From assembly GCA_029237695.1 (NCBI GenBank), contig JAQRGA010000138.1:1-64000 (forward strand): a DNA stretch of 64,000 nt, in the 5' to 3' direction. A program made the translations under genes and the position numbers. Numbering within the stretch: the first letter of the stretch is position 1; every line of letters starts with the position of its first letter. Positions 35,340 to 46,619 of the stretch are shown here, in pieces. This DNA comes from Conchocele bisecta (Eukaryota > Mollusca > Bivalvia > Lucinida > Thyasiridae). The notes below the pieces were generated by a model, which searched no databases, was not told where the DNA came from, and saw only the letters and a list, made by a program, of their open reading frames with translations.

Positions 35340-36380
35340 CATTCGGAGGTGGCCTTTAACACATGTTTCACTGTAGTAGTTTGTGAACATGCTCAAGCGA
35401 TATAAATAAACCATCTGAAGGTTCCACCAGCAACGGAAAAGGAATCCGCGGTCGGTTCAGCCAAACAAAATGTAGCACTCTGATGGCCCTGTATCTATCA
35501 TAGCAAAACTATACGAGTACAAAACCCTCGGTACACTATAAAAATGCTGAAACCGGTCCTGCCTCCACAGACTTGGGGCAATTGTAACATATTAAAGGCA
35601 CACTGTCGAGTCATAGTAAAATGATATTACAGGCACACTCTCTGAAGTTAGATTCTAACACATCAAAAACTAGGGAAAACAAAAACTGGATATATTCATT
35701 GCATAAAACTTGGTATTCAAAAAGCATTCGCATATCAAGTTAGTCGTTATAATTTGTGTCATAGTTTGTGACGTGTGGTTTCTGCCACAGATATGCGCAT
35801 CTAATAATTTTGGTCCAACAGAAAACTCTGTCTCAAATGTTTTACGATTTGTGGTATATATCTACGAAATATTGACGAGGAACGTTGGCAGTTAGACACT
35901 TCAATTTATGAATGTGTTGAAGCCGTCGTGTGTACACAGCCGCCTGTGTTCATCTTGCCCCACTCATCAACCTTTCTGAACATATATTAGCAATGATAAC
36001 TCGAAGTAAGACAGTTTGATTGCATTAGCCTGAGCTACAGTATGCAAGTATTTTTAAATAATGAAATGTCCAAGCATTGGCAATATTAGCGAAGGCGGTA
36101 GTGTATGTATGTTGATTGTATTTCCATAAACAAAAAATGACGCAGGACAAATTAAAAGCGTTTCTCCGGGATCGGGTCTTGTATTCATGTGATTGATTGC
36201 GGCGGAATATTAGCTCAATGTATTCATTAAATCACCTCGTCTGTTGACGATACGTGTTGTTTCAAAACGTAATTAACTAAAGTCTAAAATAGCGTTTGCT
36301 GTGTATCCGTTTCTAAATGTCAGTTATTTTATCGATACGGTCAAGTGGCTTCGTATGATTGTCTGATTGCAATTATAAGG
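35340..36380. other. Non-coding stretch, nothing firmly recognised
   Basis: It includes a weak copy of the cctgagct-type repeat at about 35935-36105. No supported gene was found. Confidence 0.35.
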
Positions 36381-36385
36381 TTCGG

Positions 36386-36512
36386 CAATGTCCAGCCGTG
36401 GGTACATGTTTGCTGTGGCACGAGGGAACAGTTTGAATCCCAAGGCCGTAGGCCGCGGGTTCAAACAGTTCCCGAGTGCCACTGCAAAACGTTTACCACA
36501 GCTGGACATGGT
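36386..36512. repeat. Hairpin, gtccagccgtggg type
   Basis: The left arm aatgtccagccgtgggtaca is mirrored by taccacagctggacatggt, with inner arms of the type gggaacagtttgaa. Frames over it are palindrome shadows. Confidence 0.7.
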
Positions 36513-36937
36513 CGCGAAAAGTTATTGTTACATTTCCGTTGAAAATATCATGCAATTTGAGCATTTACGCCGTACTTTCGGTACTTTGATAACCCGTTCA
36601 ACAGCTGATTTACACATACATATTCCGGGGCCGCAGACATGTAGTCGCGTCAGTTTCAAAATTTCAGTGCGACCGTTGTGAACTGGTCTGATGACGTGAT
36701 GGCGCGTTCTAGTAACGTCACGAGACACATACCTTACGTAGGTGTTGGCTTGGCCCCGGAATGTGCATTGCCTACTGCCATGGTCAAACAGCACACGCTG
36801 TACGTTTGAACATGGCTGTGAGCGGTGTCAAACAACGGCAGTCATATAACAACATATTATGGATGATCGATATTTTGAGAATAGTTAGTGAGCTGGATTA
36901 TAATTAGTGGTGGAAAGTGGCTGTTCCCAACCCAGTG

Positions 36938-37318
36938 ACTACTGTCTGTTTCACGAAACCTGCCCAAATTATTCGGCTAGATAAATAATGGAAAAACGAT
37001 GTTGTTTTTGATAATATTAAATTTTATCAAAATTTAAGAATGAGCATTCTTTTCATTTCGTGAAATTTTGTCAAATATTGATTTTATTACGAAAAATGAG
37101 TTGCCTATGGGAATTTAACATGGGGAACAAAGAGGTGGAGCACCTGGAAAGGGAGTCGAAAAAAACACAAAATAAATTTGAAATTGATTCTGAAATCTAG
37201 CTAGATAGCTTGGAAATGATCTAACTAAGAAATCAAAAGTTACATTTGGAAAATCGGTCGACTATTTCTGAAATTAGAAAAATGTCCCCATGTTAAATCC
37301 CCATAGACATATTCACTG
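36938..37318. mobile_element. Partial TIR element, ctgtttcacgaaacctgccc family
   Basis: It has the left arm and centre of the element at 21041-21578. It stops after ccccatagacat, and the right outer arm is missing. Confidence 0.75.
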
Positions 37319-37929
37319 TTTACATGTGAAATAAACTATTTTCACATAGGGTACCTATGTATTGGAATCGCCTCGGACAGTTAGCCACGCCCCAGACCCC
37401 CGTCGATGCGATGGTCCGTAGTGATATCTTGGAGTAACCATAACAACAAAATGCATTATGTTACTCAACGTTTAACTGTCATACGCAACCGCTAATTGAA
37501 AATAATATTATGAAAAACTACTTGCACTGCACAATATCAACAACGGATATTCTACGTACAAAAATACATCTGATTATTTTGTTGCGCGTGATTTGCCCCC
37601 ATTTGCGGCACAAATCGTGCGGTCATCACTAAATTTAGTAACAGAAATGCCGTTTTCGGCAGTGTTAACACCCCTCCGAATACTCTTCGAAACACACGAC
37701 GCGTTTAACACACAAACGGTATCAAGTTTGACCTTCCGACAATCTATTTTTAGACTCACCCGACACCTGTGCGTTTGTTTCATCACGTTCTGCCCATATC
37801 GGAGACACTTTGCCTTTAAAACAATTCTTTCGGAAGTAATAACGAAGGGAATGAAAAATACAATCACGGCTCTAGACAATGAAATGAAAAAAAAACAAAA
37901 TAAAATTCCTGAAAAATAAAAAAAAACAA
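37319..37929. other. Unassigned stretch next to the tRNA gene
   Basis: Overlapping frames of about 100 codons occur on both strands (37593-37919 plus, 37574-37879 minus). Neither matches a family I know, and they cannot both be real. I see no RNA promoter elements beyond the tRNA. Confidence 0.3.
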
Positions 37930-38001
37930 GGTTCTGCTGGGGCTCGAATCCAGGACCTTCTGCGTGTTAAGCAGACGTGATAACCACTACACCACAGAAC
38001 C
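37930..38001 (-). tRNA. tRNA-Val (anticodon AAC)
   Basis: The minus strand folds as a complete 72-nt cloverleaf. The acceptor stem ggttctg pairs perfectly with cagaacc. The D-arm is gtgtagtggttatcac. The anticodon stem tctgc/gcaga encloses the loop ttaacac, with AAC at the anticodon. The T-arm carries attcgag, with one A.C mismatch in its stem. The A box (in the D-arm) and B box (ggattcgagcc) are both present, and a run of T follows the gene on the minus strand, as an RNA polymerase III terminator should. It decodes GUU and GUC-type valine codons. It could be a SINE progenitor or pseudogene, but the intact stems argue for a working gene. Confidence 0.85.
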
Positions 38002-38040
38002 GTATACTCCAAATTTATACCACCAACACATACATACCAT

Positions 38041-38189
38041 GCCCGTAGCCAGGGGGGTTCGGAGCAGTCGGACGACCTCCCGCCCAGCCTCGAGGTCCAC
38101 TTTTTTAGCCTCGAGGTCCCCTTGGGCCTTCGAAACAACCCCCCCACTCTCGCCCCCCCTTCAAACAACCCCCCCTTCTGGCTACGGGC
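38041..38189. mobile_element. Small TIR element, gcccgtagccagggggg ends
   Basis: Inverted ends gcccgtagccagggggg and cccccccttctggctacgggc enclose about 150 bp rich in cgaggtcc and C runs. It is non-coding. Confidence 0.7.
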
Positions 38190-38230
38190 CTGCATACGAT
38201 AATCGGGTATTTACGGAGCCCCGCAAGGGA

Positions 38231-38741
38231 CGATTCTAAATATGCACTTACGAACATTTTAGGGACTGGTCATTATTTATCGCCCCCGGACCCACCCAAC
38301 TCCCTCGCACCGCTCAGTCGACTAACGTGCATATCCCGATTACTTTATTTTATTTTATTTTTTTTTACAAAATATTCAGCGTAGAATGCAGGAAATGGCT
38401 TCCTCAATTCAAAAAATTTCCGGGGGGGCGGCATGCCCCCGGACCCCCCTAGCCAACTCACTCGCACCGCTCAGTCGACGAACGAGCATACCTCCTTCAA
38501 GTTCCATGTGGCCGCCCTCCCCCCCCCCCCCTTGGTGAAATCCTGGATCCGCCACTGTGCTGAACATTTGGTACGATTTTGATGGTAACAATGTTATTAC
38601 CCGCGGATCAGCTACGCAAATAGAGTAGATCCTTATGAGACGGCTCATATGGATCTACAATGCTTGCAAAACTCTACATGTATAGTCTAGATCGAGATTA
38701 AATGACCAGTCCCTTAGTCCTACGAAGCTTAGTGAAACGGG
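38231..38741. mobile_element. Family A MITE remnant split by another element
   Basis: The pieces 38231-38261 (cttacgaacatttta) and 38714-38741 (tagtcctacgaagcttagtg) rejoin as the right arm of a family A MITE. The gap is the nested element at 38262-38713. Confidence 0.8.
38262..38713. mobile_element. Nested TIR element with TTA target duplication (PIF/Harbinger-like)
   Basis: The 13-bp ends gggactggtcatt and aatgaccagtccc are perfect inverted repeats. TTA flanks both sides (38259-38261 and 38714-38716). Length 452 bp. The interior holds two copies of actcgcaccgctcagtcgac and the tail of another common repeat (tcctggatccgccactgtg). No transposase, so it is non-autonomous. The TTA duplication suggests PIF/Harbinger but is not proof. 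Confidence 0.8.
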
Positions 38742-38834
38742 ATTTGATTTACTGATTCGGGTTTTACGCCCGTTCAACATCAATATCATATACAAACGGG
38801 AATACACATGTTTTGACAACACTTGCTTTTCCCT

Positions 38835-39085
38835 AGTGATTCTCTATCATGCTGTGACAAATCCACGACGCTCAGACCCAAAGGTCAAGGTCACAGTCTT
38901 AGTGCTTTCATAAACTTAACGTTGGGGGGAATTTGTTATAATTTATGTTTTTGTATTTCACACATGCCTCTCTAATGATTCTCTATCATGCTGTGACAAA
39001 TCCATGACACTCAGACCCCCACTAACCCCAAGGTCAAGGTCACAGTCTTAGTGCTTTCATAAACTTAGCGTTGGGGGGAATTTGT
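38835..39085. repeat. Tandem duplication, about 134 bp x 2
   Basis: Two copies of gattctctatcatgctgtga, followed by aaggtcaaggtcacagtctt and gttggggggaatttgtt. Confidence 0.85.
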
Positions 39086-39088
39086 TTC

Positions 39089-40063
39089 CTATGGAACGCC
39101 AAATCTACATAAACTCAAATATATATTGATAGCAACAAATATTTGGAGCTAGCAATAAATATTTGGAGAGCTCTCGAAATCATTTGGAGAGCTCTCGAAA
39201 TCAATTAATGATATCTCGAAATCATTTGGAGAGCTCTCGAAATCATTTGGAGCGAGCATTATATAACATTTGATTTGGAGAGCTCTCTAAACTATTTGGA
39301 GAGCTCTCGAAATCAATTAATGATATCTTGAAATCGTTTAAAGAGCTCTCGAAATCATTTGTAGCGAGCATTATATAACTTTGATTTGGAGAGCTCTCTA
39401 AATCATTTGGAGCTATCTCTAAATCATTTGGAGAGCTCTCGAAATCATTTGGAGCTATCTCTAAATCATTTGGAGAGCTCTCGAAATCAATTAATGATAT
39501 CTCGAAATCATTTAGAGAGCTCTCGAAATCATTTGTAGCGAGCATTATATAACTTGATTTGGAGAGCTCTCTAAATCATTTGGAGCTATCTGTAATTGAT
39601 TTGGAGAGCTCTCGAAATCATTTGGAGAGCTTTCGAAATCAATTAATGATATCTCGAAATCATTTAGAGAGCTCTCGAAATCATTTGTAGCGAGCATTAT
39701 ATAGCTTTGATTTGGAGAGCTCTCGAAATCAAGTTATATAATGCTCGCTACAAATGATTTCGAGAGCTCTCTAAATGATTTCGAGATATCATTAATTTAT
39801 TTCGAGAGCTCTCCAAATGATTTCGAGAGCTCTCCAAATCATTTAGAGTTAGCTCCAAATGATTTAGAGAGCTCTCCAAATCAAATGTTATATTGCTCGC
39901 TCCAAATGATTTCGAGAGCTCTCCAAATGATTTCGAGATATCATTAATTGATTTCAAGATATCATTAATTGATTTCGAGAGCTCTCCAAATATTTATTGC
40001 TAGCTCCAAATATTTGTTGCTAGCAATATATATTTGAGTTTATGTAGATTTGGCGTTCCATAG
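39089..40063. mobile_element. Foldback element with atttggagagctctcgaaat arms
   Basis: The outer ends ctatggaacgccaaatctac and their complement enclose arms of about 450 bp built from short units such as gagagctctcgaaatcattt and atcaattaatgatatc. The axis is near 39725. The repeating frames on both strands come from the array. Confidence 0.9.
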
Positions 40064-40960
40064 TTTCCGCCGTACGTCGAGTCTTACGCAGTCTGTGAGC
40101 GACAAGCACACTCGTCATGTGAAACAAAATTCGCACGTGTGGGTCTAACTGATGTTAATCCTCATTCTATCGATGGATTTACAGCGGATTTTAGTGACAT
40201 TCCCGAATTCGGCCTGATTGACATTTGTCTATGGTGGCCAATACACGCCAACATGAGTGTCAATTCTATGTTCAGGGAAAGGGGTCAATAAGTCAGTATT
40301 TAAAGTGATAAATTACAGCCAGGAACAAATTAATGACAGTATACCGGTAACACATCCAGCGTAGATTAATACCCATATTAATGCAAGTACTGAAAATACG
40401 ACAACAAAATATTCTAACGAGTTTGGTCTTCCATACATTGAAAATGTTGTCAGCGGTTTCCCCAATGACTTCATTTGTATGTTTTAATATACTTGATCCG
40501 GGGCCAACTATTTCATTCACACAACAGAAGTAAACATGGCGATGTACCGACAAGGCATTTTCAGGCGCGACACCGCTTCCGTGGCGGAATTATTGTAACT
40601 ATTGCTCTTCAATCAGTTTTCAATATAATTATCTATAATGATCATAGATATCTGGAATCTGTATTTATACTTGAATTGATGATGTCTTGTATATGTGTCA
40701 GCGTATCTGTCTGATATTGCTATGCATAATCTGTAATGTTGTTGAATGTTTTGGTACATACTGTAGCAGTGCATACTGTATCAATAGTTTACCCCTTAAC
40801 CATTAAAAAGCCGAAAAAGAAAAAAATTGCCATCTGCTCATTTTGTATATTTTAATCTCTTTAAAAACCTGTTTTGGCAGGGCAGTAGAATCGTTTCAGT
40901 ATGTTTTTGAGGAGAAAATATAAAAATATTTAAAACAGCAGACGACAATTGTCGTTTCCA
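40064..40960. other. Non-coding stretch, nothing recognised
   Basis: Only short frames. A possible A-rich retroposon end lies near 40805-40830. No gene is supported. Confidence 0.3.
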
Positions 40961-40963
40961 GCG

Positions 40964-41482
40964 CTTTAAAGGTACATGTCCACTCATTAAGCCCAAAATG
41001 TCATTTATAGGAATTAAATAAGTGTATAACTGTGTCACTATTCCACCAGTTCTAAACGTTTCAAGTGCCCGCTATACAGATATAATCATTTAGTAATATT
41101 TATTTTACGGATAGTGACGCGCGGTGGTATCAGGCTATTTTCATATGCAAATGAGGCATGATATTTTTTTAATTATTTATACTAAAGAAATGCGTCACCT
41201 GAAAAAAATAATATTTTCGACAGATTTTGAAGTATGATCATTGCACATCATACAATAAATACAGAGATTAAATAGTAATGTCCGTTAACATTTTAAGCAA
41301 ACACGGTTATCGCCGCCCCAAACATCAGTGTGTAAATTTACGTCTGATATAAAATGCATAATAATGCCAATTAGTACGTGGGATAATGGCGCATTAATGT
41401 TTATTTTGCCAGGAAATGTCTCAGATGATGTCTCTGATGTAAAGAACATTTTGTACCTACTGAGTGGGCATGTACCTTTAAG
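40964..41482. mobile_element. TIR element, tttaaaggtacatgtccact ends (full copy)
   Basis: The left end tttaaaggtacatgtccact and right end gagtgggcatgtacctttaa are inverted. It is about 519 bp with no coding. Half copies occur at 13596, 20395, about 33340 and 42732. Confidence 0.8.
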
Positions 41483-41554
41483 GGTTAATGAAACTGCAAC
41501 ACCAACAATCAATCTAGTTTAATCGTGTAGTACCATATGTTCAGTACTTTTAAT

Positions 41555-41698
41555 ATTGGACCAACTTTCACGAAATAAAAAGAAGGCTTATTCTTAAATT
41601 TTGCTATGATTAAATATTATCGAAAAATATATTGTTTTTGCATTGTTTATATATAGCCGTAACATTTGGGCAGCTTTCATGAAACAGACAGTACGTGT
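41555..41698. mobile_element. Right-arm fragment, ctgtttcacgaaa TIR family
   Basis: It contains aaaaagaaggcttattctta and ends cagctttcatgaaacagaca. Confidence 0.7.
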
Positions 41699-42138
41699 AG
41701 TTTCCTTTTATATCCAATTATCTGGTGCGGGTAGGAGTGTTAAGCGTATGGATTCAGAGGTTTGCCTATCAACGATTAACTGGTATGGCCCGATTGTCTG
41801 ATTGCGGTATTGCATCGGTTTCCGATTGATTGCCCGAGCCTGAGCTGTAGGACATATCCGGCTCAATCAATGAAGCTGCTTGATTTCAAGCATAATATTC
41901 ATGTATTTTGAAATAAAGAAATTTACAAATATTGACAAGATGAGCCCAGGCGATAGTGTATATTGTCAATGCACAGCGGCTTTCATCGGTATAAGTAAAA
42001 CAATAGTATGAAGAATAACAACGTGTGTTCATCATGTGGCTGTGTAAAGTGGTTTAATTGCAGGTATATCATGATACTAGGACGGCCGGATTGTTTATAT
42101 GTTCACCATATACCTACATACATGTACATGCACATATA

Positions 42139-42401
42139 GAGAATACTAGCTTAGTGCCGTGAATGGGAAACAATATCTGGCAAGGCTCAGGAAACGGGAT
42201 GGGCGAGGCTTTGCCGAGCACATCCCGTTTCCGTGCCGCGCCAGATATTTTTTCCCATTCACGGCACTAACCTACTATTCTATTTATCCCGTCAACACCT
42301 ACACATGGCTGTGATATGCAAAAATAGTATTGACAGGATATCAAAAATGTTTCACGGCACCGTGTTTCACGGCACATACGCACTGTGTTGACGGGATAAA
42401 T
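42139..42401 (-). mobile_element. Family F composite repeat (copy 4)
   Basis: Same reverse order as at 13990, with the second module shortened. Confidence 0.75.
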
Positions 42402-42426
42402 CGGATTTCCTATATTGTTGCGTTCA

Positions 42427-42492
42427 ACAAGATAGAAAATCTGATACTGATGTTGAATCTGATACTGATGTTGAATCTGATACTGATGTATA
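42427..42492. repeat. 18-bp tandem repeat x 3
   Basis: Three copies of aatctgatactgatgttg. Too short to carry further meaning. Confidence 0.85.
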
Positions 42493-42731
42493 CCGATATC
42501 GGTGAAAATTTAATCAACCCAGCAGTCGCTGTATCGTCATATATCTTCAATTAAATCATTTTACAGAGGGCCATGATGAAAACACATTTTTATTTTTTAT
42601 ATACTATTTTTTTTTGGTTTCGAAAAATCATCAAACAAACTAATTTAAGCGGTCCTAGTATCATTGTAATTCTTCAATTAAATCACTTTTTTTATTTGTT
42701 ATAGTATTTTTTCAAAAAAAATCCTGATATG

Positions 42732-43012
42732 CCCCTTTAAAGGTGCGCCGACTCAGTAGACACAACATATTCTTTATCCGAATTAAATACATGTATAATT
42801 GTGTGACTACTCCACCAGTTCTAAAAATTACGAGTAGTATGCAGGTATAATCATTTTGTAATATTGATTTTACTGATAGTGACGCGCGGTGGTATCAGGC
42901 TATTTGCATATGCAAATGAAACATGATATTTTTTAATTATGTATACTAATTAAATGTGTGACCTGAAAAATAATATTTTCTTCAGATTATAAAGTATGAC
43001 CATTGCACATCA
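42732..43012. mobile_element. Half copy of the aaggtacatgcccactcagt TIR element
   Basis: It begins ctttaaaggtgcgccgactc and carries gtgacgcgcggtggtatcag. Confidence 0.65.
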
Positions 43013-43029
43013 AAATATATATACAGAGA

Positions 43030-43552
43030 ATAAATAAATATTTGTTTCGATGATATTAAATTAAAGAAAAATTTAAGAATGAGCCTTCTTTTTATTTCGT
43101 CAAAGTTGGTCCAATATTGATTTTATTATGAAATTACAATTTCCTCATGCTAAATCCCCATAGGCATCTTCACAGAGTGAATATGTCTATGGGGATTTAA
43201 CATGGGGAAAAAAATTAATTTCAGAAATAGTGGACTGATTTTCAAAATTGAACTTTTGTTTTCTTAGTTACATCATTTCCAAGCTATCTAGCTAGATTTC
43301 GTAATCAATTTCCCTATTTTTTTCGTTTTTCGACGCCTCCTCCAGGTTCTCCACCTCTTTTTTCCCCATGTTAAACTCCCATAGAAAACTAATTTTTCGT
43401 AACAAAATCAATATTGGACAAAATTTCACGAATTAAAAAGTACGGTCATTCTTAAATTTAATTTAATTTAATAATATAGAAAAAAATATTGTTTTTTGCA
43501 TTGTTTATATGGCCGTAAAATGTGGGAAGATTTCGTGAAACAGACAGTAGAC
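43030..43552. mobile_element. TIR element, ctgtttcacgaaa family, lacking its left terminus
   Basis: Both inner arms (aagaatgagccttcttttta and its mirror) and the right end (tcgtgaaacagacagtag) are present. Confidence 0.75.
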
Positions 43553-44250
43553 AGATTGTTTTCTGGCACCTGTGGTCTAACGTACATGTCTATTCATGAA
43601 CTGTGAAGCAAACCGAAGCTCGTCTTGAAATTCACACACCTGTGACTGATAAAATCGCGCCACTTCCGCAGTGTTCGATATTTATAGTTGTACGTCCTGT
43701 GGTCGGCACACCCTGTGAATCAGCTCATGTGTAAGATCCACCCACTTCTCTGTGAAGTATATTTGTCCCACAATATCTTTGTCCCACACCAGTGAATATG
43801 ATGGATACGTTTTCTCGCCCCTATATAGAACCTATTTGCGAATCTCAAAATGTGTATCTGACCCAGAATAAAACTGAACTTTGTATTCGCTGAATGTATG
43901 CGAAAGTTGATGCGTCCAATGTGTTCGCCATGTCAACAAGTGGGTTAAAACAAAGTTTTCATTAAAGCAAAGTTTTCACCCACGAATTGGACGCTAATGC
44001 CAGTGATCCGAATCTTCCGCCTGTGCGATCATGGACAGACATATCATCAGAGACAAAATGTGAAACCAATGAATAAGGACAATATTATTTACGGGTGCTC
44101 AGTTTAGAGAGGTTCCACTGTGCCTCACTTATATTGTAGGACTGCCGGAGGTTGAGACACCCCGCTCATGGGAAAACGTCTCTACCCTTTACGGCATGTA
44201 TGTAATGCAGAATGTTGGAACTGGAAACTCTGGGGCAGGTCATTGTTTCA
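43553..44250. other. Non-coding stretch, nothing recognised
   Basis: A short ggtttagagaggttccactg-type end lies near 44105. No gene is supported. Confidence 0.35.
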
Positions 44251-44650
44251 CTGTGATCAACTGGAAAAGTGGGGCTTATAGGTTTTGTGACCACTGTATA
44301 TCCAGAACAGCCTGCGCATCCGCACATTCTGATTAGGATCTGCACTGCTCGCCATGCCATCAATGAAACCCGTGATGTTTGTAAAAGCAATATAGATAGT
44401 TAGCAGACTACAGGAGTGTGATATTCGATATGTTTGATAGCTGTAAATGTGTGAATGTAAGCACAGCGAGTTACACAACTAAGGCAACGTAAATACATGC
44501 GATATTGCCCGCCATTTGTATTGCGCTTAGCGGTACCACTACAGGACGCGACGTCAGTATAAATCCTTATCCATCCGACAGAGAGCGCTAGTAGACAAAG
44601 AGCTACACATATCATAGGCCCCATTTCTCCACTCAATGTCACGTTTGTGG
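44250..44650. mobile_element. TIR element, ctggagaaatggggcttat family, enlarged copy
   Basis: It starts near tggaaaagtggggcttatag, carries cagcctgcgcatccgcacat, and the opposite end ggccccatttctccac lies near 44620. The 119-codon minus-strand frame over it is not supported as a gene. Confidence 0.45.
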
Positions 44651-44849
44651 AAATGTTCAAAGTGTTGGAAATGAATATTACAGTCTGATGCTCATGAAAC
44701 CTCAGTGTGTCAGTGTTAGGTATCCCTGATGGTAATGCATGTTCACGATTACAAAGCACTAACTAAACATGTCTTAGAGTACACTACAACAACTATAAAC
44801 CGGGAATTCATACAATCCCCGTGTGTTCCACTTTGAACAGCCGTACTGA

Positions 44850-45118
44850 TATTTATCCCGTCAACGCAGTGCGTATGTGCCGTGAAACACGGTGCCGTGA
44901 AACAGTTTTGATATCCTGCCAATACGACCTAATCACTGCGTATCAATATGTGCGGTGGCTGGAGTTATTTTTATTGCATTTTAAAGCTATTTGTAGGTGT
45001 TAACGGGATAAATAGAATAGTAGGTTAGTGCCGTGAATGGAACAAAATATCTGGCGCGGCACGGAAACGGGATGTGCTCGGCAGAGCCTCGCCCATCCCG
45101 TTTCCTGAGCCTTGCCAT
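44850..45118 (+). mobile_element. Family F composite repeat, truncated (copy 5)
   Basis: The first module is complete. The second breaks off after gagccttgccat, losing the closing arm. Confidence 0.75.
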
Positions 45119-45950
45119 AATCAACATGGCACATCGTCTCACCAGTGATTGTAATAATACAGAAAATAAAACATGATTTTCATCTGTGTAATTTTGTATC
45201 TTGTGATAGTTGCACAATAAAATGTCTATATTTCGCTTATTTACATGTATAGTACTAGATCGAACACGTGCTGTAATCAACATGTGATGTCGGATTTTCA
45301 CAGATTGTTCAACAACAATCCTATTGCCAAGTTGGTGCATATACATGAGCAGTAATAAATTACATGTACGGATGTGTGACTGTGAGAGCGTGGATACGGG
45401 GTACACTTGCACAAGTGCAGCCTCATCACAATCTACGCTGTTTGTCATTTAGTTAGCGAAGTTATCTTACTGCCGTCAGAAAATATTCAGTCCAGTTGTT
45501 GCAAACTGTGTTAGATGCTTTTTGTCAGCTGACGGTAGGTTTGATCATGACACCCGTATACTGCCTATATTGTATCGTACGAGTAGTCGTTGACGCCGTC
45601 CTAATAGCTGTAGCATTGTAGTTAGTGTGAGATAATATATTACGCCGCCTTCATAACTGGAGCAGATTATTGAAACACGCCCCAAACTATCTGCTCCAGT
45701 GATGAGGACGGCGTCATCAGCAGGTGGGATTCTACTCACGTGTATATATTGCAACAACATTCACACAGAGTTAGTGAAATGTGGCTGGCAGTGAGCGGTG
45801 TGTGTAATGTACAACAGTTGAACACACAATACATCCATAGTGTGAGGCATGTTACAGGGCAGCCAATCCACCATTCACAGCACCCAGATTATTCACGGTG
45901 TGCGGTTTACAGAGGTTCCGCGATCTTCATCTACGTGTTCACCAATGTGT
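45119..45950. other. Non-coding stretch with one hairpin
   Basis: A hairpin at about 45593-45720 pairs gacgccgtcct with aggacggcgtc and aactggagcagat with atctgctccagt. Nothing else was recognised. Confidence 0.45.
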
Positions 45951-45954
45951 TGTC

Positions 45955-46165
45955 ATGGGCGGATTCAGGAGGGGGGGGGAGGGGGGGGGGGGGCGGACCC
46001 GGCGCCCCCCCCCCCCGAAAATTCGCCGAGTAAAGATTTTTTACAAGTTACAAGGCACGTTTCTACGTTCGCGTTGTGAATTTATTGCTTATTTTTGCTC
46101 CAAAATGCGCCAGAAAGCAGGAAATGCGAAGTAGATTTCAAAAAAATTACGAGGGGGCTACACTG
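45955..46165. mobile_element. Common repeat end, gggcggattcaggaggggg type
   Basis: It has a G/C homopolymer-rich start and then aaaattcgccgag. The start resembles the ggcggatccaggat ends at about 38540 and 25690. The homopolymers make frames here meaningless. Confidence 0.45.
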
Positions 46166-46459
46166 ACTAAACCTCGCTATATCGTAACATTGTTTTCCGT
46201 GTGCCGACATTGATACACATGTGATGATATTAACTAACAGTTGACGATGGCTACATGCTGAGTGTAGCTCAGACTCAACCAAACATGTTGGCACAGGACA
46301 GGCAACATTGATATACATGGGTGATCAGGGTCTACGTGTTCAGCAACATTTCATTATGAGTGCCCTGGCATGTATGTCTGTCGGATATGCAGAAGAAGTT
46401 ATTTATCGGGTTCATCAATAACACAACGTCACTCTCCTCATATTGTTTCATTTGATGAA

Positions 46460-46460
46460 A

Positions 46461-46525
<65 letters not shown>

Positions 46526-46615
46526 TCTCTCTCTCTCATGGACTGAGCGAGCCACAAGCCGGAGACACGCTGCGAGCACATCGGCCGCCTCTCTCTCTGT
46601 CTCTCTCTCGTCTCG
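46460..46615. repeat. (TC)n microsatellite
   Basis: Interrupted tctctctc runs. The Ser-Leu repeat frame is a shadow. Confidence 0.95.
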
Positions 46616-46619
46616 TCGA

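Noticed and set aside
37574..37919. Overlapping frames of about 100 codons on both strands next to the tRNA gene
   Set aside because: Neither resembles a known protein, and they exclude each other. I found no splice or start context.
39243..39957. Repetitive frames with FESSPNDLE units on both strands
   Set aside because: Palindromic simple-repeat array. No start context, and both strands read open.
44400..44759. 119-codon minus-strand frame with a hydrophobic stretch (possible membrane protein)
   Set aside because: It overlaps a diverged copy of the ctggagaaatggggcttat element. No family match.
44987..45448. 153-codon minus-strand frame
   Set aside because: Its C-terminal part is the family F repeat. 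The rest resembles nothing.
45740..46134. Overlapping Gly/Pro-rich frames
   Set aside because: They come from G/C homopolymers in a common repeat end, and all three phases are open.
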